Positions 7,633 to 15,457 of a stretch of DNA of 64,000 nt are shown here, one piece after another (the first letter of the stretch is position 1; each line of letters starts with the position of its first letter). This DNA is from Bradyrhizobium sp. RP6. GTDB lineage: Bacteria; Pseudomonadota; Alphaproteobacteria; Rhizobiales; Xanthobacteraceae. The stretch is taken from contig NZ_RQIT01000010.1 of assembly GCF_003837805.1 (NCBI RefSeq), positions 62,001-126,000 on the forward strand, written 5' to 3'. The notes beneath the pieces were generated by a model. It saw only the letters and a list, made by a program, of their open reading frames with translations, was not told where the DNA came from and did not search any database. The translations under genes and the position numbers were made by a program.

Positions 7633-8823
7633 ATGAACGCGCCAGACAACCATGCCCCCACGCCTGCCGACGGCGTCATCGACTGGCTGACCAACGGCAC
7701 GCGCGACGAGCGCTTCATCGACGACATCTTCGCGCAGATGTGCATCCGCCTGCAGCAGGACGGCATTCCCGTGAAGCGTGCGACGCTCCACGTGTTGATC
7801 AATCACCCGCAATGGCTGGGCGCCCGCATGATGTGGTCCGACGGGAGCCGCGAGGCCGAGATTGCGCTGGTCGACTATGAAGTTCGCGAGCGGCCCGAAT
7901 ATATCGGCAGCGCCGCCCACGAGATCCATGACGGCGCCACCGAGCTGCGGGAGAGGCTCGAGCAGGATCCCTCGCTCGGCCGCAAGCACGCCCTCTATGA
8001 CGAGATGCGCGCCAGGGGCCTCACCGATTATGTCGCCTGGCCGCTCTACCATACGCTCGGCAAGCGCCACATCGTCACCTTCGCGACCGACCGGCCCGGC
8101 GGCTTCGACGATGCGCATATCGCGGGCCTTAAGAAGCTGCTGCCGGTGCTGGCGCTGGTCAGCGAGATCCGTATCAAGAACCGGCTGGCACGGACGCTGC
8201 TGGAGACCTATGTCGGCTCCCATGCCGGCGAGCTGATCCTTGCCGGCGCCACGAGGCGCGGCACCGGCACGACGGTCCGCGCCGCGATCATGATCTGCGA
8301 CCTCAGGGATTTCACCAAGATTTCCGACAACTGGCCGCGCGACGACGTCATCGACCTGCTCAACGACTATTTCGACGCGATGTCGGAGCCGATTGCGCGA
8401 CACGGCGGCGAGATCCTGAAATTCATCGGCGACGGACTGCTCGCGATCTTCCCGCTCAGCGCGCCCGACGCCTGCGCGAACCTGCTGCATGCCGTGGCCG
8501 AGGCCCGGCAGGCCATGGCTGCGCTGAACGAGCGGAACAGCGGCACCGGCCGCGCGCCGCTGAACTACGGCATCGGCGTCCATGTCGGCGACGTCATGTA
8601 CGGCAATATCGGATCGACCAGCCGGCTCGACTTCACCGTGATCGGCCCGGCCGTCAACATGGCCTCCCGCCTCGAGGCGCTGACCAAGACGATCGGCAAG
8701 AAGGTGCTGCTGTCGCGTGCCTTCGCCGAACTGGTGGAGAAAGAGTTCGCGCTTGAGCATGTCGGCCGGCACGAGGTGCGCGGCTTCAACGAGCCGATCG
8801 ATCTGTTCGCGTATCCGGAGTGA
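7633..8823 (+). CDS. Soluble class III nucleotide cyclase
   Basis: 396 residues without signal peptide or membrane helix. The N-terminal 200 residues form a GAF-like sensory region (VAWPLYHTLGKRHIVTFAT, then GGFDDAHIAGLKKLLPVLAL). The class III cyclase domain spans about 215-385 with metal-binding aspartates in MICDLRDFTKIS and FIGDGLLAIF and the substrate segment VIGPAVNMASRLEAL. Start ATG 7633 is preceded by GAGGGGCAGG. This is the common rhizobial adenylate cyclase layout; whether it makes cAMP or cGMP cannot be read with certainty. Confidence 0.88.
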   Translation: MNAPDNHAPTPADGVIDWLTNGTRDERFIDDIFAQMCIRLQQDGIPVKRATLHVLINHPQWLGARMMWSDGSREAEIALVDYEVRERPEYIGSAAHEIHDGATELRERLEQDPSLGRKHALYDEMRARGLTDYVAWPLYHTLGKRHIVTFATDRPGGFDDAHIAGLKKLLPVLALVSEIRIKNRLARTLLETYVGSHAGELILAGATRRGTGTTVRAAIMICDLRDFTKISDNWPRDDVIDLLNDYFDAMSEPIARHGGEILKFIGDGLLAIFPLSAPDACANLLHAVAEARQAMAALNERNSGTGRAPLNYGIGVHVGDVMYGNIGSTSRLDFTVIGPAVNMASRLEALTKTIGKKVLLSRAFAELVEKEFALEHVGRHEVRGFNEPIDLFAYPE

Positions 8824-8841
8824 GGGCGCGAGCTTCCGCCC

Positions 8842-9138
8842 CTATTTGCGGTTCGTTCCCATCGTGCCGGCCCCCGGTGCCTTCATCTGGCCGCCCTGGC
8901 TTTGCCTGGTGTCATTGTCCCCGGGGCGCTCCGTCTTTGATTTCGCCGGTGCGCTCGAGCCGCCGCTGTTGGCGTCCGATGACGTGTTGAGGCCCGACGC
9001 GCCCGCGCCCGTCGTGCCGCCTGTTCCGGTTGCATCGATGCTCGATCCGGTTCTGGAGGCACCCGCGCCGCCTTGGGCGAACGCGGAAGGTTGAGACGCG
9101 AGAGCTGCAATGAGCCCTGCCAGAACAAGCGCTTTCAT
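8842..9138 (-). CDS. Small secreted Gly/Ser/Thr-rich protein
   Basis: 98 residues: a clear signal peptide (MKALVLAGLIAALASQPSAF, cleavage near AFA-QG) followed by a low-complexity mature part rich in Gly, Ser, Ala and Thr with a few charged residues (KSKTERPGDNDTRQSQGG). No cysteine and no catalytic motif. Related small periplasmic proteins occur in Bradyrhizobium; no function is known to me. It is convergent with the cyclase gene at 7633 and leads a run of small genes. Confidence 0.65.
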   Translation of the reverse strand: MKALVLAGLIAALASQPSAFAQGGAGASRTGSSIDATGTGGTTGAGASGLNTSSDANSGGSSAPAKSKTERPGDNDTRQSQGGQMKAPGAGTMGTNRK

Positions 9139-9291
9139 GTTCGCTCCTTTCGCTCGCGATCAGGCGGCCCCGGCCGTCCGGGGGCGGTTCGTGCCGGGGC
9201 CGCCATTGCCGGATCACGTGGGGATCCGGCGCGGGCCAATGCGCGGGAACGCCTGGTCGTTCCAAATCCTGCGGGGCGCGGCGGGCTGCCG

Positions 9292-9471
9292 CTACGCCGA
9301 CCAGCGATCCTGCTCTTCCTGGTGCGCGTGCTCGTTCAGCCGGTCGGCGATCTCATCGGCAATCTGCTCCGATTCGGCCTCGGCGACGTGCTCGCCCTTG
9401 TGGGTCTTCAGCTTGTCCTTGTCGGCTACGATCGGGAAGTCGTCGGGCTTCAGTTCGCTATCCTTGCCCAT
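9292..9471 (-). CDS. Small acidic hypothetical protein
   Basis: 59 residues starting MGKDSELKPDDFPIVADKDK, strongly charged, with a predicted amphipathic helix (AEAESEQIADEIADRLNEHA). No cysteine, signal peptide or membrane segment. An upstream in-frame extension to 9519 lacks a convincing start, so ATG 9471 is chosen. The protein resembles small stress-associated proteins of rhizobia but I cannot name a family. Confidence 0.55.
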   Translation of the reverse strand: MGKDSELKPDDFPIVADKDKLKTHKGEHVAEAESEQIADEIADRLNEHAHQEEQDRWSA

Positions 9472-9559
9472 GGCGCGCCTCACTGTGTTCCAGGTGAGGA
9501 GAACACGCGTGACGGCCAATCGTTGCTACGAAGATGAAGTCCCGATCGACGCAGCAAGG

Positions 9560-9766
9560 TCAGGCGCCGCCAATGGCCCGAATGACGGTGCCGCTCCCGC
9601 CGCAGGTCGCGCAAGGCGCGCCGTCGATACGCCCCTTGCCGTGGCACTCGGGACAGATGTCTTCGCCGGTGCCCATGGTTCCGGGCGGGGCTTCATCGCC
9701 GGGATTGAGCGTGGGCTGTGTTCCCGTCCTTGCGACTTTCGCGTCGGAAGCCTTCGTCTTGGTCAT
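9560..9766 (-). CDS. Small zinc-finger-like protein with CxxCxGxG repeats
   Basis: 68 residues. The C-terminal half carries two CxxC units of the DnaJ-type pattern: CPECHGKG and CATCGGSG, which probably bind one zinc ion. The N-terminal half (MTKTKASDAKVARTGTQPTL) is flexible. GAGGAGGTGCAG just before ATG 9766 is a strong ribosome-binding site and fixes the start. Such single-finger proteins occur beside other small genes in Bradyrhizobium; a chaperone-related or protein-binding role is only a guess. Confidence 0.7.
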   Translation of the reverse strand: MTKTKASDAKVARTGTQPTLNPGDEAPPGTMGTGEDICPECHGKGRIDGAPCATCGGSGTVIRAIGGA

Positions 9767-9914
9767 CTGCACCTCCTCGAAAGGACCGCAACGCGCCTTG
9801 CCGCAGGAAGTGCCATTCGGGGCGCGCGGCACCAAGGTCCGCGCCCCCCGGATCAATCGTTCATGGCCGTGATATGCGAGCGCCAGGAAACGGGAACCGC
9901 GCTGCCTGTTCCGC

Positions 9915-10283
9915 CTATTTCTCGACCGCCCCGGACCAATCCTTGAACCCGCCGACGTTGTAGACCTTGTCGTAGCCCATATCCTTCAGCACCTTCCCGG
10001 CCAGCGCCGATCTGCCGCCGGACGCGCAATAGAGGATGACGGTCTTGGTCTTGTCGAACGCCTTGTCGTGATAGGGCGACTCCGGATCGGCGCGAAACTC
10101 CAGCATCCCGCGCGAGACGTTCACGGCCCCGGCGATCTTGCCACTGGCGGCGACTTCCGGCGCATCGCGAACGTCGACGACCAGCGTGTTGCCGCTTCTG
10201 ATCATCTCGGCCGCCTGCTCCGACGTGATCTTCGGGACCGCCGCGTTGGCAGCTTCCAGCATTTGCTTGACACTCGTTGCCAT
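9915..10283 (-). CDS. Rhodanese-like sulfurtransferase
   Basis: 122 residues forming a single rhodanese domain. The substrate-entry region reads LVVDVRDAPEVAASGKIAGA, and the active-site loop is VILYCASGGRSALAGKVL with catalytic Cys in CASGGRS. The C-terminal GYDKVYNVGGFKDWSGA is typical. It transfers sulfane sulfur or acts in sulfur or redox handling; cytoplasmic. The start ATG 10283 fits the family length; a much longer upstream frame has no support. Confidence 0.85.
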   Translation of the reverse strand: MATSVKQMLEAANAAVPKITSEQAAEMIRSGNTLVVDVRDAPEVAASGKIAGAVNVSRGMLEFRADPESPYHDKAFDKTKTVILYCASGGRSALAGKVLKDMGYDKVYNVGGFKDWSGAVEK

Positions 10284-10692
10284 GGGTTCTCTCTGGGTTC
10301 TCTCTCCCGCCGCCCCGCGGGAGGATAGCACATCGCTTTTGACTGCGCCTCCTCCGGTCGATGGACGCCGTGCAAGCGGGCGTTTGCCGGCCCCCTCATG
10401 TGCCGGGCCGGGCGTCGTGCGGATGCGCAATTGAGGACGCCTTGGTGAAAGAGATCGCCGCGCAGCTCTCGTAAGCTGGCTTCGTTGGCGGCCTAAAGCA
10501 TGATCCGGAAAAGTGCACAGCGGTTTTCCGAAAAGATCATGCTTAAACAATCACCTAAAGCGCGATGATGATCCTGATCGCATTGCGCTTTAGACGACGA
10601 GTGCCGCCCGCGTCATCGGGAGGCGAGGCAAGCCCCGGTGCAACAGAAGAGGTGATCGGCGACATCAGGCGCGACAACGAGAGGAGACGTCA
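10284..10692. other. Intergenic region with an interspersed repeat
   Basis: About 410 bases between the divergent rhodanese and small-gene cluster. The central part is occupied by the repeat at 10492-10592. The rest presumably carries promoters for both sides, but no consensus element was clear. Confidence 0.5.
10492..10592. repeat. Interspersed palindromic repeat (AAAGCATGATC type)
   Basis: The element contains AAAGCATGATCCGGAAAAG facing CGGTTTTCCGAAAAGATCATGCTT, an imperfect palindrome. A second palindromic part follows (AAAGCGCGATGATG against CGCATTGCGCTTT). This sequence is a familiar dispersed element between genes of Bradyrhizobium and related Rhizobiales. Confidence 0.75.
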
Positions 10693-10911
10693 ATGCCAAC
10701 CTGCTCCGCAAATCTTCATGGCCAAACCGGACGCTGTGCCGTCTGCGACGGCCGATTCGGTCTTGTCAGGTATTACGCGTGGCGCAACTCGCTCTGCTCG
10801 AAGAAGTGCGTCGAACGTCTCGCGACCCGCCGCCGGGACGACCGCGACTGGTTCGGCCGTGTCCCTATCGCCATCGACGTTTCTCCAGAGAACCGCGCGA
10901 GGATGCTATGA
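10693..10911 (+). CDS. Small Cys-containing protein, putative zinc ribbon
   Basis: 72 residues with CAVCDGRFG at 15-23 and LCSKKC at about 34-39, a C-x2-C and C-x3-C arrangement that could hold a metal. Otherwise basic (RLATRRRDDRDW). A GAGGAGACGTCA ribosome-binding site precedes ATG 10693. Its stop overlaps the next start (ATGA at 10908-10911), so the two are translationally coupled. Conserved small protein of Bradyrhizobium type; function unknown. Confidence 0.6.
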   Translation: MPTCSANLHGQTGRCAVCDGRFGLVRYYAWRNSLCSKKCVERLATRRRDDRDWFGRVPIAIDVSPENRARML

Positions 10912-11132
10912 CCCTGCAGATGTCACGACGAGGCAAGCAATACATGGAAACGGCGCAGAGCCTGCTGCGCGCTGCGATGAGCATGACCGACGAGGTGGTC
11001 GCGACCCGGCTGAAGCTGCTGGCCGATGACTATCAGCGGCGCGCCGAAAAGGCCTCCAGCGTCGACGCCGCCAAACCGGCGACGCGCCCGGCGGCCAGGC
11101 CCGAATACGATTGGCCGCAGGAGCTCGTGTGA
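10908..11132 (+). CDS. Small helical hypothetical protein
   Basis: 74 residues, starting MTLQMSRRGKQYMETAQSLL. The pattern of a long N-terminal helix pair (YMETAQSLLRAAMSMTD and ATRLKLLADDYQRRAEKA) followed by a proline/alanine-rich tail matches a widespread family of small rhizobial proteins found in many copies per genome. It overlaps the preceding gene by four bases and is followed after one base by the next gene. No function known. Confidence 0.6.
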   Translation: MTLQMSRRGKQYMETAQSLLRAAMSMTDEVVATRLKLLADDYQRRAEKASSVDAAKPATRPAARPEYDWPQELV

Positions 11133-11133
11133 G

Positions 11134-11346
11134 ATGATCAGGATCATCGCCGTGCTCTGCAGCCTGTCATCTCCGACGGACTGTCATGAACAGATCGTCA
11201 CGACCTCGGACTTCGCCGACGTCACGATGCAGTCCTGCCTGATCGGCGCGCCGCAGCTCGCCGAATGGATGGCGCAGCATCCGGCCGAACGTCTGGCCGG
11301 GTGGCGCTGCACGATCGGCCAACAGGGCGGCGGCAGAGGAATTTAG
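11134..11346 (+). CDS. Small hypothetical protein, third gene of a mini-operon
   Basis: 70 residues beginning MIRIIAVLCSLSSPTDCHEQ, with four cysteines (C9, C17, C36, C57). The C-terminal LAEWMAQHPAERLAGWRCTI looks like the conserved part. The N-terminal segment is too short and polar for a clear signal peptide. The gene starts one base after the stop of the preceding gene. Proteins of this kind recur in Bradyrhizobium genomes; their role is unknown. Confidence 0.55.
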   Translation: MIRIIAVLCSLSSPTDCHEQIVTTSDFADVTMQSCLIGAPQLAEWMAQHPAERLAGWRCTIGQQGGGRGI

Positions 11347-11453
11347 ATTGCCCGCTGGCGGGCGCAGTGCAGGGCAATCGCAAATGGCATCTCGTTCAGG
11401 CGGAGGCCAGGCGCATCGGTGCCCGTTGAAACTGCTGCCGCGCACTCCATCCT

Positions 11454-11493
11454 CATCCTGAGGCCCGCCAACGGCGTGCGTCTCGAAGCATGG
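11454..11493. repeat. Partial interspersed repeat related to 1811-1884
   Basis: CATCCTGAGGCCCGCC at 11454-11469 and GCGTCTCGAAGCATGG at 11478-11493 resemble the flanks of the CCTCGAAGGATG-type element seen at 1811-1884. Here the copy is shorter and diverged. Nothing else is recognisable between 11347 and 11623. Confidence 0.5.
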
Positions 11494-11623
11494 CCATAAG
11501 GGACCTCGCTTCCACATGCGATTGCTCTGCAGGCGGAGGGCGGGACGGGAGTCCGGTTGCCAACGCCGGGTTGTGCGACTAGCTTTTGCGAAAGCGACGC
11601 AAACGGTCCTTGGCCGCACGTTC

Positions 11624-12421
11624 ATGCCGAAATTCCTTCGCATCGGTGTCCATCAGTCCAACGTCTCCGGGTACACGTCGAAGGCGTGGTGCGTCAGGCG
11701 CGTTGGCTCGGCGGTCTTCCTGAAGTGGGGCGCGGTGGAGGTGCATGGCGCCGGTGCCGGCCGCAAGGTCTACTGGTCGCGTCTGCCGCAGGAGAAGACG
11801 GTTCGTTGCGGCACCGCGCAGCGCGCGCAGGACTACACCAAGGCCGCGATCGCGCGGCGCCGCAATCATCGCTACGAGCCGCTGACCGGCCCCATCGCCA
11901 ACCGGCGTCCTTCGGCCGCGCGCGGCACCGAGCTCAAGCAGGCGCTCGCCACCATCCTGATCGTCGACATCGTCGGCTCCACCGCGAAGGCCGCCAAGCT
12001 CGGCGATGCGCGCTGGACCAAGGTGATGGGCCACTATTACGCCGCCGTTCGCAAGGAGCTGAAGACGTGCGGCGGCAAGGAGGTCGTGACCACCGGCGAC
12101 GGCGTGCTCGCGACCTTCAAGAAGCCCGCCGCCGGCATCGCCTGCGCGACCGCGATCCAGAAGGCCATGCGCACGCTCGGCCTCGAGATCCGGGTCGGCC
12201 TGCACGCCGGCGAATACACCATCAGCGGCGGCGAAATGGTCGGCCTCGCCTTCCACATCGGCACCCGCGTCGCCGCAAAGGCGCGCGCGGGCGAGGTGCT
12301 GGTGTCGAGCGCGGTGAAGGAGCTGATGACGGCGCAGTCCGCGATCAGCCTGAGGGATCACGGCGTGCACCGGCTCAAGGGCGTGCCGGAAAGGTGGAGG
12401 CTGTGGCGGGTGGAGGGGTGA
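11624..12421 (+). CDS. Class III cyclase domain with an N-terminal WGR-like domain
   Basis: 265 residues. Residues 1-85 look like a WGR-type domain (VGSAVFLKWGAVEVHGAGAG, then VYWSRLPQEKTVRCGTAQRA), a fold normally found in PARPs and nucleic-acid proteins. Residues 108-260 form a class III cyclase domain with metal ligands in ILIVDIVGSTAKAAK and TTGDGVLATF. The usual Asn of the AVNxAxR segment is replaced: VGLAFHIGTRVAAKA has His, as in many minimal bacterial cyclases. ATG 11624 precedes the first conserved block; a frame extending to 11516 is not supported. Soluble. Confidence 0.75.
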   Translation: MPKFLRIGVHQSNVSGYTSKAWCVRRVGSAVFLKWGAVEVHGAGAGRKVYWSRLPQEKTVRCGTAQRAQDYTKAAIARRRNHRYEPLTGPIANRRPSAARGTELKQALATILIVDIVGSTAKAAKLGDARWTKVMGHYYAAVRKELKTCGGKEVVTTGDGVLATFKKPAAGIACATAIQKAMRTLGLEIRVGLHAGEYTISGGEMVGLAFHIGTRVAAKARAGEVLVSSAVKELMTAQSAISLRDHGVHRLKGVPERWRLWRVEG

Positions 12422-12605
12422 GGGCGAGGCGCGTCCGTTCACGGGATGTGCCGGATGCGGGCCCGCTTCCGGCCGAAACCGATCCCGCCCAGGCCGGCTG
12501 CGCTCGGCCAGCTCGCGTCCCGCGTTTTTCTGCACAAGCCATGTCGGAACCCAGGCCGGCCGTTCGTCTTGAATCCGAGCCGCCTCGAACCGGAGTTCTG
12601 CGTAC

Positions 12606-13547
12606 ATGGCCCCGCGCGCCAACTGGAAAGGCTTCCTGAGACTGTCCCTCGTCACCTGTCCCGTGGCGCTCTATCCGGCCACGTCCGAGAGCGAGAAGAT
12701 CTCGTTCAACCAGCTCAACCGGCAGACCGGCCACCGCATCAAATACGTGAAAGTCGATGCGGACACCGGCGACGAGGTGCCGAACGAGGACATCGTCAAG
12801 GGCTATGAGCTCGAGAAGGGCCAATACATCGAGGTGTCCAAGGAGGAGCTCGAGGAGATCGCGCTGGAGTCCACGCGCACCATCGAGATCGACGAGTTCG
12901 TCGCCCGGTCGGACATCGACCCCCGCTATCTGATCCGCCCCTATTACATCCGGCCCGACGGCAAGGTCGGCCATGACGCCTTCGCGGTGATCCGCGAGAC
13001 CATCCGCGAGATGGACAAGGTCGCGATCGGGCGGGTGGTGCTGACCAACCGCGAGCACATCATCGCGCTGGAGCCGATGGACAAGGGCCTCGTCGGTACC
13101 CTCCTGCGCTATCCCTACGAGGTGCGCAGCGAGCAGGACTATTTCGACGACATCCAGGATGTGAAAGTCACCAAGGACATGCTCGATCTCGCCAGGCACA
13201 TCGTCAACCAGAAGGCTGGACGATTCGCTCCCGAGAAGTTCGAGGACCATTACAAGACCGCGCTGATCGAGCTGATCAACGAAAAGCGCGCCGGCAAGGT
13301 CATCCGGCCGAAGGAGCGGCCGAAGGGCGAGAACGTCGTCGACCTCATGGAAGCGCTGCGGCGCAGCGTCGGGAAGGAAGCCGGGAAGCAGGCCGCGCCT
13401 GCGAAGGCGGTCAAGCCGGCGAAGAAGCCGAGGAAGGCGGCGGCCGGCCAGAAGGAGATGCTGATGCCGATCGCAGGCAAGAAGGCGGCCGCCAAGGAGA
13501 CGTCCGCGAAGAAGCAGGCCTCAGCGGCGCGGCGGAAATCGGCATGA
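12606..13547 (+). CDS. ku: Ku protein, bacterial DNA end-binding
   Basis: 313 residues. The conserved Ku core fills residues 1-250: NWKGFLRLSLVTCPVALYPA at the start, FNQLNRQTGHRIKYVKVDAD, then AIGRVVLTNREHIIALEPM and DLARHIVNQKAGRFAPEKFE. It forms a homodimeric ring on double-strand breaks and recruits LigD for end joining. The C-terminal 60 residues are a Lys/Ala-rich tail (KPAKKPRKAAAGQKEM and later) typical of rhizobial Ku and able to bind DNA. No ligD gene is adjacent in this window. Rhizobia often carry several ku copies. Confidence 0.93.
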   Translation: MAPRANWKGFLRLSLVTCPVALYPATSESEKISFNQLNRQTGHRIKYVKVDADTGDEVPNEDIVKGYELEKGQYIEVSKEELEEIALESTRTIEIDEFVARSDIDPRYLIRPYYIRPDGKVGHDAFAVIRETIREMDKVAIGRVVLTNREHIIALEPMDKGLVGTLLRYPYEVRSEQDYFDDIQDVKVTKDMLDLARHIVNQKAGRFAPEKFEDHYKTALIELINEKRAGKVIRPKERPKGENVVDLMEALRRSVGKEAGKQAAPAKAVKPAKKPRKAAAGQKEMLMPIAGKKAAAKETSAKKQASAARRKSA

Positions 13548-13607
13548 AGCATCCGGTGACGCCGGACGCTACTTCGTAGTCGTACGCGAAGCTCCTTGCC
13601 GCAGGCC

Positions 13608-13877
13608 TCAAAGGCTCTCGTCCGGACACTCCGGACACGCATCGCCGATCGAATCGAGGACATCGTTGATCTCCGCGACGGCCTGATCCGCGGAGACGCC
13701 GTCCGGCGGATGCTTCCGCGCAAGCGCGAGCGCGCGTGTCCGAGCGTGCGGGTCGGCACGATCCCTGGCCCAGCCGTGCTCCTCGCATTCGTGGATGGCG
13801 CCAGCCTCTTGCAGCACATTGACGGCCCATCCGCGCAGCGTGCGGATCGCCGGCCGTCTTTCCTTCGTCATCAGCAT
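13608..13877 (-). CDS. Small conserved hypothetical protein
   Basis: 89 residues beginning MLMTKERRPAIRTLRGWAVN. It has two cysteines close to the C-terminus (DACPECPDESL) and one in HECEEHGWARD. GAGGAGCGG upstream of ATG 13877 fits a ribosome-binding site. The segment ADPHARTRALALARKHPPDG is typical of small Bradyrhizobium proteins. Convergent with ku. Function unknown. Confidence 0.6.
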   Translation of the reverse strand: MLMTKERRPAIRTLRGWAVNVLQEAGAIHECEEHGWARDRADPHARTRALALARKHPPDGVSADQAVAEINDVLDSIGDACPECPDESL

Positions 13878-14122
13878 GAGAACCGCTCCTCGCCGGGACG
13901 AATCCGTCCGCCCGCCCGCTCGTTCCCGGCGGTTAGCACGGGTCAGGGATTCCCAAACGGTAGGGCTGGGCTTGTCCACGTGTTCCCAAGGGCTGTGGAG
14001 AACGCGAGGGGTTGACGCGGTCTGCATGCGCCGCAAGCACGCGACCGGGCTAGGCGGGTCTTTGCTGCGGAACCCGGGGCCGAGAGGCGACTTGAGTGGT
14101 CATCGGTTTCGGAGGAAAAGCC

Positions 14123-14599
14123 ATGGCCATAGACGCGTTCGCCGGCACCACACCGGTGTTTCTCCCTGAGCGGTTCTTCGTTGGCCGCTTGGAAGGCTGG
14201 GCGGTGGTCGAAAGCCTCGTCGGCGGGCTTCTGAAGCGGGCGACGATCACGGCTCATGGCGAGCTCGACGCGGACACCGATACTGTCGTCCTGACCGAAA
14301 CCTACACCTTCGATGACGGTCACAGCGACACGCTGCGCTGGACGATTCACAAGCTGGACGAAGGTCGATACACCGGCCATGAGAACCGCCTGGAAGGCGA
14401 AGCCACCGGCGAGCAGGCCGGTTGTGCATTCCATTGGACGTACACGCGCGATACGCCTCAAGGCGATGGCAAGTCGTTCAAGCTGAACTTCGATGACTGG
14501 TTCTACGCGATCGATGATCGCGCCTGCATCGTTCGCGGAAGCGCCGGGCGTGCGGGCATCCCTTTCGCGACGGCGCATGTTACGTATCGGAAGCTATAG
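14123..14599 (+). CDS. DUF3833-family protein
   Basis: 158 residues resembling the DUF3833 family: FLPERFFVGRLEGWAVVES, ITAHGELDADTDTVVLTETY, LEGEATGEQAGCAFHWTYT and FDDWFYAIDDRACIVRGSAG. Other members are often lipoproteins, but this one has no signal peptide or lipobox. GGAGGAAAAGCC directly before ATG 14123 decides the start. The function of the family is not established; a lipocalin-like beta barrel is likely. Confidence 0.7.
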   Translation: MAIDAFAGTTPVFLPERFFVGRLEGWAVVESLVGGLLKRATITAHGELDADTDTVVLTETYTFDDGHSDTLRWTIHKLDEGRYTGHENRLEGEATGEQAGCAFHWTYTRDTPQGDGKSFKLNFDDWFYAIDDRACIVRGSAGRAGIPFATAHVTYRKL

Positions 14600-14611
14600 G
14601 TTTGGACTCGG

Positions 14612-14674
14612 CGGTGACAGTACATTCAATCGGTGCGAAGCGGCATGCGCCGGCCATTTAGTGCACTGTCACCG
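14612..14674. repeat. Inverted repeat CGGTGACAGT / ACTGTCACCG
   Basis: A perfect 10-bp inverted repeat (14612-14621 and 14665-14674) 12 bases after the DUF3833 gene. The spacer itself contains GCATGCGCCGGC. It could be a dispersed element or serve as a transcription stop; no T-run follows. Confidence 0.4.
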
Positions 14675-14812
14675 TAATTCCAATCGCTCAAATGGGCGCC
14701 CGTCTTGGCAATGAGTTCCGCGACCCTTGCGCCACCTCAACGCATCTTCATAAAAGCTTCATAGATTAGCCAACGTAGCCGAGCGGCGCCGCCACGACGT
14801 TGCTGAGGTTAT

Positions 14813-14841
14813 GGCCCCGGACTCCCAGGCGCTCCGGGGCC
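14813..14841 (-). terminator. Stem-loop downstream of the MarR-type gene
   Basis: GGCCCCGGA (14813-14821) pairs with TCCGGGGCC (14833-14841), a 9-bp GC-only-rich stem with an 11-base loop, 22 bases past the stop of the leftward regulator gene. A terminator role is plausible by position, but no U-tract follows. Confidence 0.35.
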
Positions 14842-14863
14842 CGGATGCATCCTTGCCCGAGAA

Positions 14864-15457
14864 CTAGACGGGGAAAGCGCCGCTCTCTCTACGCTCGAAA
14901 TTGAAGCACAGAAGATCGATTTCGGATGCGTCGACATCGGCCCGAAAGAATCTGCACGTATATTCAGGCTGCTTTCTGCTCGCACGGTTGGAGGTTGCCT
15001 CACCTAGGAAAATGCACTTTCTGCAATTATCCGCATGGTGACGATCACGGCGCGCGTCCAGTTGCTCCAATATCTGGCGAAGCAAATCACGAAAGTTTTT
15101 TGCGCCAAGTTCAAGCGCAGCAATCGCGTGAACGAGCTGCGTAATTGGATCCGTTAAAAGGAGCTTTTCTCCTCGCGGAGTTACATCAAGGATCACCGAG
15201 CGCTTGTCTTGATCAGAATTTCGGCGCTGAAGGTAGCCCTTGTCTTCGAGACGCTTGACTGTCTGAGAAGCGGTAGCACGACTTGTGCCGACGAACTGGG
15301 CTAATCCGGAGGGTGTTCGCGAGAATCTGTTCGCGCGCGCGAGAAAGCGCAGCGCCATCCACTCTCGATCACGCAATCCGTCGAGAGTATCGTCGAACTG
15401 CCAACTGCTCGCGGCTTGAATTAGCAGGTCGACTGCTTCCCGTGCTGCCGTAATCAT
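14864..15457 (-). CDS. MarR-family regulator with a four-cysteine C-terminal module
   Basis: 197 residues. Residues 20-110 form a winged helix of MarR type (TPSGLAQFVGTSRATASQTV as recognition region, then LEDKGYLQRRNSDQDKRSVI and LDVTPRGEKLL as wing). The C-terminal extension contains Cys145, Cys148, Cys168 and Cys184 (NCRKCIFLGE, YTCRFF, DLLCFNFE), a spacing suited to a metal or Fe-S centre. It is probably a sensor-repressor responding to metal, oxygen or redox state; that part is inference. GAGGGCGAGG precedes the start. It lies alone in a gene-poor region, so its targets are unclear. Confidence 0.75.
   Translation of the reverse strand: MITAAREAVDLLIQAASSWQFDDTLDGLRDREWMALRFLARANRFSRTPSGLAQFVGTSRATASQTVKRLEDKGYLQRRNSDQDKRSVILDVTPRGEKLLLTDPITQLVHAIAALELGAKNFRDLLRQILEQLDARRDRHHADNCRKCIFLGEATSNRASRKQPEYTCRFFRADVDASEIDLLCFNFERRESGAFPV

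Noticed and set aside
9766..9914. GGAAC-N15-CGTT as a general-stress (EcfG) promoter for the small Cys protein
   Set aside because: The spacing is shorter than the 16-17 bases I expect for EcfG promoters, and no other gene nearby shows the element.
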